Position numbers and translations under genes: made by a program. From G963663365 sp963663365 (GTDB taxonomy: Bacteria > Hinthialibacterota > Hinthialibacteria > Hinthialibacterales > G963663365): DNA of 64,000 nucleotides. The stretch is from assembly GCA_963663365.2 (NCBI GenBank), contig CAXXIH010000001.1:806001-870000 (forward strand), written 5' to 3'. This document shows, piece by piece, positions 55,062 through 61,796 of the stretch (position 1 is the stretch's first letter; each line of letters opens with the position of its first letter). Below the pieces are notes generated by a model. The model saw only the letters and a list, made by a program, of their open reading frames with translations. It was not told the DNA's origin and did not search any database.

Positions 55062-58000
55062 TTGGAGCATAATGAGATCAGATACAGTGAGTTGAAACTG
55101 TTCCTTGCCCTGGCTGCCACAGGCGTGGCGGCGGCGTTGTTCCATGTTCATATTCCTCATACCGATATTCTGATTGACGGGCGGTGGACATTCGGGTTCA
55201 TGGGTTTCGCGCTGTTGCGGCGCCGGTGGGCGGCGCTGGCGCTGGCAGTTTTGCTCTCCTATCCCTATGGAACGCCTGACATTCCGCTCTGGGCCGGCTT
55301 CGGGGGCAATATGCTCTATGCCGTGCTTTCGCTGGCGGTGATTCGCCCGCTTTCGGACTGGATGCACCGGCGCTGGGGGCCGGGGTGGCTTTTCGGAGGT
55401 GGCTGGCTGGCTTCGGTTTTGCTGTGTTACCAGGCGTTCATTACCCCGGTGGTCTGTAGTGTGAGTGCGCTTCTACACGGCCGCTCGTTATGGGCGGGGC
55501 TAATAGACGGGTGGCGAACCCAGCCCTACCTCGTCGAGTCTGTCCTGGTGGCTTTAGTTTCGGCGGTAGCCATGGTGGCTGCACTTTCCGTGGCCGGCAA
55601 TCTGGCCTTCGCTCTGCACAAGATGGCCATGGCCCAAAAGCCGGTGGAAAGCCGTCGGAGCCACCGGGATATCTTTCAGTATTCTCCCATATCAATATGG
55701 GAAGAGGACTTCTCCAATGTCTATGAAGAAATACAACGTCTGCGCGGCAAAGGCGTCGAGGATTTCGTCCACTACTTCGAAAACAACCCGGAAGAGGTTC
55801 CGCGATTCGCATCCTTGATCCGTATAGTCGACGTCAACGCTACCAGCCTGAACTTTTTCGGGGCCGAATCGAAGGATGAGATACTTTCTGATCTGCTTGC
55901 CTATTTCGACGAGGATTCCCTGTCTGTATTCCGTGAGGAACTTGTGGCTTTGGCGCGGGGCGACTCGGTTTTCGAATGCGAAATCCCCATCCTTCATCCT
56001 TCCCGCGGGAAGATCATGCTGCAGCTTAGCCTCCACATTGTGCCGGGCTTCGAGGAAGATTGGTCCCGTGTCCTGGTGTCGTTTTTCGATATTTCCGAAC
56101 GCAAGCAAGCCGAAGAGGCGCTGGCGCGGCAGTTACGATTCGAGCAGGGCATAGCAGAAACCTCGAAACGCCTTCTGAACTCGGAAAATCCCGAATCCGC
56201 TGTGGCCGATGCACTAACGCCTCTTCTCGAAGTTTCCGAGGTATCCCGGGTTTATATCTTTGAGAACTTTGACGATCCCAGTGACGGCCTATGCATGAAG
56301 CAAACCCATGAAGTCTGCGCGCCCGGCATTACGCCCGAACTCGATAATCCTGTCTTGCAACATGTGGTTTACGCACATGGTTTCGAGCGCTGGCGTCAGG
56401 TCTTGTCCGCCGGACACGCCATCCGGGGCCACGTGTCTGATTTTCCGGACGGCGAACGCCAAATCCTCGAATCGCAGGGAATCCTTTCCATATTGGTTCT
56501 TCCGCTCGTTGTCGATAGAACATGGTGGGGCTTCGTCGGGTTCGACGAAACCCGCCAGCTACGCGACTGGAAGGATTCGGAGATGGCACTGCTTGCGACG
56601 GCTGCGGAGATGCTCGGGGCATATTTCACGCGCACGAAGGTTGAGAAACATCTCCGCGACGAAAGAGAACAACTGCTCTCCATATTCAACAGTGTCGATG
56701 CGGCAATCTACATTGCGGACCCGAAAACCCATGAAATTCTGTATGTAAACAGACGCCTTCAAGAACAACTGCCTGCGGATTACCTTGGGGCGAAATGCTA
56801 CAAGGTCCTGCAAAACCTTGATGCGCCCTGCCCTTTCTGTACCAATGACATCATCTTGCAACTCAAGCCTGAATCCCATCACTGGGAGTTTTATAACAAG
56901 AATCTTGATCGGCATTACGTGCTTGCAGACCGCATCATCCGCTGGCCGGATGGCAGGGATGTTCGTTTCGAGATTGCGATCGATATCACAGCCCGGATAG
57001 ATGCCGAATCCGAGCGTGAACGACTCAGTAATCAACTGGCCCAGTCCCAGAAGATGGAATCGGTCGGCCGGCTGGCCGGTGGTGTGGCCCACGACTTCAA
57101 TAACATGCTTAATGTTATTCTCGGTCACACGGAGCTGACGCTCAAAGACCTTCCGGCCGACAGCCCGCAACGCGACTCTCTAGCAGAAATACGCAAGGCA
57201 GCGGAGCGCTCCGCCAACCTTACGCGCCAACTTCTCGCCTTTGCCCGTAAGCAAACCGTGGCGCCCAAGAATCTTGACCTGAACGAAACCATCGCCTCCA
57301 TGATCAAAATGCTCGAACGTCTCATCGGCGAGGATATCGACCTGCTTTGGAAACCCGGCAAGCGGCTGGCCCAGGTACGCATCGATCCCGGCCAGGTCGA
57401 CCAGATACTGGCCAACCTGGCGGTCAATGCCCGCGACGCCATCGGACATCGGAACGGCAAAATTACCATCGAGACGTCGAACGTCGAAATCAACGAGGAG
57501 TATTGTGCTGCTAACCTCGGGGCTACACCCGGCAGGTACGTCATGCTGGCTGCGAGCGACGACGGCTGCGGTATGGATGAAGAAACGTGCGCGCAGATAT
57601 TCGAACCATTCTTCACCACCAAGAGCGTTGGAGAAGGCACGGGATTGGGGCTGGCTACCATCTACGGGATCGTCAAACAGAACGACGGCTTCGTTAATGT
57701 GTACAGCGAACCGGGTAAAGGTACGACCTTTCGTATCCATTTGCCGGCGCTTGATGCTGAACTCCGGCAGCCAGGAGGCACCCAGAGCACTGCGGCCGCG
57801 CCAGTGGGCGGACACGAAACGATCCTTGTGGTCGAAGACGAAGCGGCCATTCTAAATCTGGCACAAACCATGCTCGAACGCCTGGGCTACACTGTCCTGG
57901 CCGCTTCGAACCCGAATGAAGCCATCCGTACGGCACGTGAGCGTTCCGATAGAATTGATCTGCTCATCACCGATGTGGTCATGCCCGAAATGAATGGCCG

Positions 58001-58178
58001 TGACCTGGCCCGAAGCCTGCAAGAATGTTGCCCTCAAATTCGCATCTTGTTTATGTCGGGCTACACGGCCAGTGTAATTGCCCAACACAACGTTCTGGAT
58101 GATGGAGTCAACTTCATCGAAAAACCCTTTTCAATGCGCGGTTTGGCCCGCAAGGTCCGCAAGGCGCTGGATACCTGA
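55062..58178 (+). CDS. Hybrid sensor histidine kinase with C-terminal receiver
   Basis: A 1038-residue membrane sensor. Residues about 10-200 hold six to seven membrane helices (MASE1-like). Then a PAS domain (about 225-345), GAF (about 360-520, LILV-type core SILVLPLVVDRTWWGFVGF), a second PAS (about 540-655), the dimerisation domain with the phospho-acceptor His677 (GGVAHDFNN), the ATPase (DDGCGMDEE, GTGLGLATIYGI) and a receiver with phospho-acceptor Asp971 (LLITDVVMPEMNG) and FIEKPFS. The start is TTG 55062 with AAGGACGG 6 bases upstream; a stop lies 27 bases upstream in frame. No response regulator with an output domain is adjacent. The 3' end is inside a 600-bp duplication. Confidence 0.92.
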   Translation: MEHNEIRYSELKLFLALAATGVAAALFHVHIPHTDILIDGRWTFGFMGFALLRRRWAALALAVLLSYPYGTPDIPLWAGFGGNMLYAVLSLAVIRPLSDWMHRRWGPGWLFGGGWLASVLLCYQAFITPVVCSVSALLHGRSLWAGLIDGWRTQPYLVESVLVALVSAVAMVAALSVAGNLAFALHKMAMAQKPVESRRSHRDIFQYSPISIWEEDFSNVYEEIQRLRGKGVEDFVHYFENNPEEVPRFASLIRIVDVNATSLNFFGAESKDEILSDLLAYFDEDSLSVFREELVALARGDSVFECEIPILHPSRGKIMLQLSLHIVPGFEEDWSRVLVSFFDISERKQAEEALARQLRFEQGIAETSKRLLNSENPESAVADALTPLLEVSEVSRVYIFENFDDPSDGLCMKQTHEVCAPGITPELDNPVLQHVVYAHGFERWRQVLSAGHAIRGHVSDFPDGERQILESQGILSILVLPLVVDRTWWGFVGFDETRQLRDWKDSEMALLATAAEMLGAYFTRTKVEKHLRDEREQLLSIFNSVDAAIYIADPKTHEILYVNRRLQEQLPADYLGAKCYKVLQNLDAPCPFCTNDIILQLKPESHHWEFYNKNLDRHYVLADRIIRWPDGRDVRFEIAIDITARIDAESERERLSNQLAQSQKMESVGRLAGGVAHDFNNMLNVILGHTELTLKDLPADSPQRDSLAEIRKAAERSANLTRQLLAFARKQTVAPKNLDLNETIASMIKMLERLIGEDIDLLWKPGKRLAQVRIDPGQVDQILANLAVNARDAIGHRNGKITIETSNVEINEEYCAANLGATPGRYVMLAASDDGCGMDEETCAQIFEPFFTTKSVGEGTGLGLATIYGIVKQNDGFVNVYSEPGKGTTFRIHLPALDAELRQPGGTQSTAAAPVGGHETILVVEDEAAILNLAQTMLERLGYTVLAASNPNEAIRTARERSDRIDLLITDVVMPEMNGRDLARSLQECCPQIRILFMSGYTASVIAQHNVLDDGVNFIEKPFSMRGLARKVRKALDT

Positions 58179-58538
58179 GCGTGTCGCACAGAACGCCCTC
58201 CCGCCCGTGACCGTTGGCAACTGTATCTCTAATCAGAGAGGGATGTGTCAAACTGGCCAACGTTGCTACGGGAGATTATTACGGCCTGATGCAAGACTTA
58301 GCGGTTTCGAATGTATTTGTTATTCGCGTTCAGGAAAGTCAGAATCCAAGCAATCCGGAAGCACTTGCATAGCATACTTGCCGAATTCATCCAGAAGTTT
58401 TCCCCCTTCTTCGGCAACGGCATCACTTTCATAGAAGGTTTTATAGCAAATATCTACCAACTTTTTTAGGCACTTGTTATTCTTTACTCTTGAAATTCGG
58501 CTTGCTTTATTCATATATTCTTTAGAATCATTATTCTT
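57939..58538 (+). repeat. 600-bp direct duplication, left copy
   Basis: Identical to 60198-60797 (constant offset 2259) wherever compared. It includes the last 79 codons of the kinase gene, the intergenic stretch with a short H repeat (58211-58245) and the 3' end of the coiled-coil gene. It borders the left end of the IS1634-type element exactly. Confidence 0.95.
58320..58538 (-). pseudogene. 3' fragment of the coiled-coil gene (duplicated)
   Basis: Carries the last 72 codons of the gene at 60579-61514 (ending DSDFPERE), cut at the IS boundary at 58538. Created by the target duplication; no promoter or start of its own. Confidence 0.9.
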
Positions 58539-60197
58539 GACTTCACATTTGCGACACCCTTACTTTTTATGAATGGCATCAAATAGAATCTGTTGTTCCT
58601 TATCCATTCTCAGCACTCTTTTTTTCTTCATTTTCGAATCTGGAAGTGTGTAGTGCATTTCGTACATATTGTGTGTCAGTTCCCCCGCCCTCTTTGCGCT
58701 CATCACGATCTTTTTGTTTTTCAATAGCCGCTCCAGTTCCTTGTAAATGGCATAGGCCGCAAAGGCGATGCACAGGTGGGCTTCAATCCGACGTCTTCGA
58801 TAGTGATGAATCGGACGCACTCGCAAATCGGTTTTCGAAATACGGAAGGCTCTCTCGATCTGCCATAGGTGAGAATACTGTTCGGCAATCTTCTTGGCGC
58901 CAAGGCGCGTATTGGTCAAATATCCTTTCAAACCATCCCATTTTTGATCCGCAAGCACCTTCTCTTCATCAATCCGTACCGATACCGCGCCGTCCATCAC
59001 CAAGAACTTGTTGTACCCTCGATTGTTGAGGTTCTCTTTGGTCAAACGCCCGCTCCGGATGCGTTTCTGAAGCCGGGATAAGCCTTTTTCCCGATTCCGT
59101 GCATCCTTGCTTGCACGCTTTGCCGAATACGTGACGGCCAAACGCGTACCATCCTCACGCTTCAACACAAAGTGATCGCCATGTTGTAAGCTCTTGGAGC
59201 GGGACAGAATTTCTTGCTTGATTTCTTCGCTTTCAGTCTTGATCCGTGCTCCGATAATGAACCGATAGTGGGCTTCGGAAAGACGCGCTAAGTTGGCTTT
59301 CGAAAGCATGGCGGCGTCGGCGACAACAATCGGTTGTTGAAATCCATACCGTTTTTGAATTTGGGTGAGTGTGGGTAGCAACGTGTGGCCTTCAAAGGTG
59401 TTGCCTTCAAATACATCGTAACCGATGGGCAAGCCACCCTCCCCAACCAACAATCCCAACATGATTTGTGGATGCTGGAACTTCCCGTCTTTGGAAAAAC
59501 CGATCTTTCGCAAATCATCCTCGTCTTCAGCTTCAAAATACAACGTGGTCATGTCGTAAAAAACGACCGAGATGGAACCCAAGTGCTTTTGGCTGTGCCG
59601 GTAAACGATTTGTTCGACTTCTTGTTTGTAGCGGCCGTGCAGACGGTCGAGAAATGCATACAGCGTATTAACAGACAGCGAAATACCTTCATAACGGTAA
59701 AGATAGTCAACCGTCTTCAGTTTGCTGGTAGGAAAAGCCAAACGGGCAATCACGAGGTGTCGAAATAAACGGTCATCAATTTGATTGAAACCGATGTGAT
59801 CGAATAAGCTTCCAAAAATCAGTTCGGGACCAATCGTGCGAATACTGGCATTCGATAACGAATCCATAGCATTTTCGACAATTAAATCCGTTGCGCTTTC
59901 CAGGGCGAAGAGTTTGCTTTGGTATGGATCCGATTTTTGGGCAATACTCTGGGCCTGGAGCCACATGCGCTCGATGACAGCAGGATCTTTTGAAGTTCCT
60001 ATGGTCTGAACAACACGGTACTTCCCTTTTTCTTTGCGGATGACTTTCACACTGGTCGAACCGCTACGATTAACAATCTTCCGCGCAAACATTTTTTTAA
60101 TTTAACTTTGCGACACCCAAATCACAACCCCGCCAAAACTTAAGTGCCATAATATCAATAGGTTATAAATTTGAACATTTGAGCCTTATGAAGTCAG
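58539..60197 (-). mobile_element. IS1634-type insertion sequence with a 600-bp target duplication
   Basis: About 1.66 kb. The ends read TGACTTCA inverted (left 58538-58545, right 60189-60196), exactly at the edges of the duplicated flanks. A 12-base sequence (TTTGCGACACCC) occurs as a direct repeat just inside (58548-58559 and 60107-60118). One complete transposase gene. Members of this family are known for unusually long, variable target duplications; 600 bp would be among the longest. The boundary is uncertain by one base. Confidence 0.9.
58560..60092 (-). CDS. IS1634-family (IS4-like) transposase
   Basis: A 510-residue complete protein. N-terminal region MFARKIVNRSGSTSVKVIRKEKGKYR, then the DDE domain: VVFYDMTTLYFEAE (first Asp), KDGKFQHPQIMLGLLVGEGGLPIGYDVFEGNTFEG, PIVVADAAMLSKANLARL (second Asp) and the Y-R-E-type region HLWQIERAFRISKTDLRVRPI (Glu). 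Uninterrupted, so possibly active. IS1634 proteins use this DDE chemistry; long duplications point to widely staggered cuts or repair synthesis. Confidence 0.95.
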   Translation of the reverse strand: MFARKIVNRSGSTSVKVIRKEKGKYRVVQTIGTSKDPAVIERMWLQAQSIAQKSDPYQSKLFALESATDLIVENAMDSLSNASIRTIGPELIFGSLFDHIGFNQIDDRLFRHLVIARLAFPTSKLKTVDYLYRYEGISLSVNTLYAFLDRLHGRYKQEVEQIVYRHSQKHLGSISVVFYDMTTLYFEAEDEDDLRKIGFSKDGKFQHPQIMLGLLVGEGGLPIGYDVFEGNTFEGHTLLPTLTQIQKRYGFQQPIVVADAAMLSKANLARLSEAHYRFIIGARIKTESEEIKQEILSRSKSLQHGDHFVLKREDGTRLAVTYSAKRASKDARNREKGLSRLQKRIRSGRLTKENLNNRGYNKFLVMDGAVSVRIDEEKVLADQKWDGLKGYLTNTRLGAKKIAEQYSHLWQIERAFRISKTDLRVRPIHHYRRRRIEAHLCIAFAAYAIYKELERLLKNKKIVMSAKRAGELTHNMYEMHYTLPDSKMKKKRVLRMDKEQQILFDAIHKK

Positions 60198-60437
60198 GAG
60201 CGTTCCGATAGAATTGATCTGCTCATCACCGATGTGGTCATGCCCGAAATGAATGGCCGTGACCTGGCCCGAAGCCTGCAAGAATGTTGCCCTCAAATTC
60301 GCATCTTGTTTATGTCGGGCTACACGGCCAGTGTAATTGCCCAACACAACGTTCTGGATGATGGAGTCAACTTCATCGAAAAACCCTTTTCAATGCGCGG
60401 TTTGGCCCGCAAGGTCCGCAAGGCGCTGGATACCTGA
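60198..60437 (+). pseudogene. 3' fragment of the sensor kinase gene (duplicated)
   Basis: Holds the last 79 codons of the kinase gene (receiver domain end, VMPEMNGRDLARSLQECC to RKALDT). It has no start signal and arises from the duplication; the full-length kinase gene at 55062-58178 is intact. Confidence 0.9.
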
Positions 60438-60797
60438 GCGTGTCGCACAGAACGCCCTCCCGCCCGTGACCGTTGGCAACTGTATCTCTAATCAGAGAGG
60501 GATGTGTCAAACTGGCCAACGTTGCTACGGGAGATTATTACGGCCTGATGCAAGACTTAGCGGTTTCGAATGTATTTGTTATTCGCGTTCAGGAAAGTCA
60601 GAATCCAAGCAATCCGGAAGCACTTGCATAGCATACTTGCCGAATTCATCCAGAAGTTTTCCCCCTTCTTCGGCAACGGCATCACTTTCATAGAAGGTTT
60701 TATAGCAAATATCTACCAACTTTTTTAGGCACTTGTTATTCTTTACTCTTGAAATTCGGCTTGCTTTATTCATATATTCTTTAGAATCATTATTCTT
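60198..60797 (+). repeat. 600-bp direct duplication, right copy
   Basis: Second copy of 57939-58538, on the other side of the IS. Together they are the target site duplication. The identity over all compared lines (for example the codons of the receiver end and of the coiled-coil gene) indicates recent insertion. Confidence 0.95.
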
Positions 60798-61514
60798 TTG
60801 TGATGAGGAATTTTCAGGGAGGAAGTTGAGAGCAAGTGATTTAAGTGCGTAGGTAAGTCCAGCGAATAAACTTGTGTCTGACTTTCCGATTGACTCAATC
60901 ACCTTGTCTAATATCTTAGATTCGTCTTCTTTAGGTTTTTTTGGTAAACTTCCGACGACGCTGCTGATAAGTCGAAAATTTATTGAAAGAGAGTATTTGA
61001 TCTGCTTTTTACAGTTTGCAATCTCACAGGCCAATTTTCGCATTTTTATTTGAGAATCCGCTACTTTGGCTTTGAGATTTACAAGATGAAATTCGAGACG
61101 CCGTATTGTCGAGTTTGTGATATCTAATTGGTTGTTCAGTTTTAAATTCTCATCCTCAAGTGATTTCAGACGTTCTCCATCTGCAGCCACTTCTTCACTA
61201 AGTTTTTTGATCTTCTTTTTTAATCGCCGAATAGCTTCTGCGGTGATCGGTATACCCACGATCAAAATGTACTTGATCAGTTCTTCGGCAATAGCGGAAG
61301 TCTGCGGCGGAATTGTAAACGGATCTAATAAACCCTTGGTTGTGGCAGTCATGGATGCTGCTTGAGCAGAGGCCGCGAATATGGAACTTAACGCCATCAA
61401 TTCGAACGGAAGATAAAATTTGCAGTAACCTGAAGGAGGATGCTCTTCATGCGAAACAGGCAGGTCAATTTCAACGCAAGAAGTGCTTGGTATTTTTTTG
61501 CCTACACCATGCAT
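60579..61514 (-). CDS. Membrane-associated coiled-coil protein of unknown function
   Basis: A 311-residue protein. ATG 61514 follows GGAGGTGA, a near-perfect ribosome binding site; an upstream in-frame codon at 61553 is less likely. Hydrophobic stretches at about 36-55 (FELMALSSIFAASAQAAS) and 80-95 (IKYILIVGIPITAEAI), then a long coiled coil (about 97-175: KKKIKKLSEEVAADGERLKSLEDENLKLNNQL) and a helical tail ending DSDFPERE. Family not recognised. It is intact only because its 3' end was duplicated. Convergent with the kinase gene in the pre-insertion order. Confidence 0.72.
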   Translation of the reverse strand: MHGVGKKIPSTSCVEIDLPVSHEEHPPSGYCKFYLPFELMALSSIFAASAQAASMTATTKGLLDPFTIPPQTSAIAEELIKYILIVGIPITAEAIRRLKKKIKKLSEEVAADGERLKSLEDENLKLNNQLDITNSTIRRLEFHLVNLKAKVADSQIKMRKLACEIANCKKQIKYSLSINFRLISSVVGSLPKKPKEDESKILDKVIESIGKSDTSLFAGLTYALKSLALNFLPENSSSQKNNDSKEYMNKASRISRVKNNKCLKKLVDICYKTFYESDAVAEEGGKLLDEFGKYAMQVLPDCLDSDFPERE

Positions 61515-61716
61515 GTTGTCACCTCCAGATGAAAAAAACATAATTATCGTCATTACATCACAACTTAGTGTAATGTATTTGTGGATAATGTCTATATATG
61601 TGTCAAAACGCTAAGCAATGTTTCAACTAATAGGCGAGTTGAGATGGGTGGCAAAATTTCTGACTATTAATCCCATATAGGACCGCAATCTATCCTTTGA
61701 TTTTTCAGGTGGTTAT

Positions 61717-61796
61717 AGAGAGGGAGGTTGTGCCTGGGCAGTCTCCTTAACCACTACTTCCGGAAAGCCACGTAAATAAACAAATAATTTTTTATC
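61717..61796 (+). repeat. Repeat family H, partial copy
   Basis: GAGAGGGAGGTTGTGCCTGG, then CTTCCGGAAAGCC and GTAAATAAACAAATAATTTTT parallel the middle part of the long H copies (GAAAACAGTGTAAAT, GGCTTTTTATC). It fills most of the 240-bp gap to the DUF4838 gene. Confidence 0.5.

Noticed and set aside
58548..60118. Placing the IS1634 ends at the TTTGCGACACCC copies
   Set aside because: These are direct, not inverted, and the 600-bp duplicated flanks meet the element at TGACTTCA instead.
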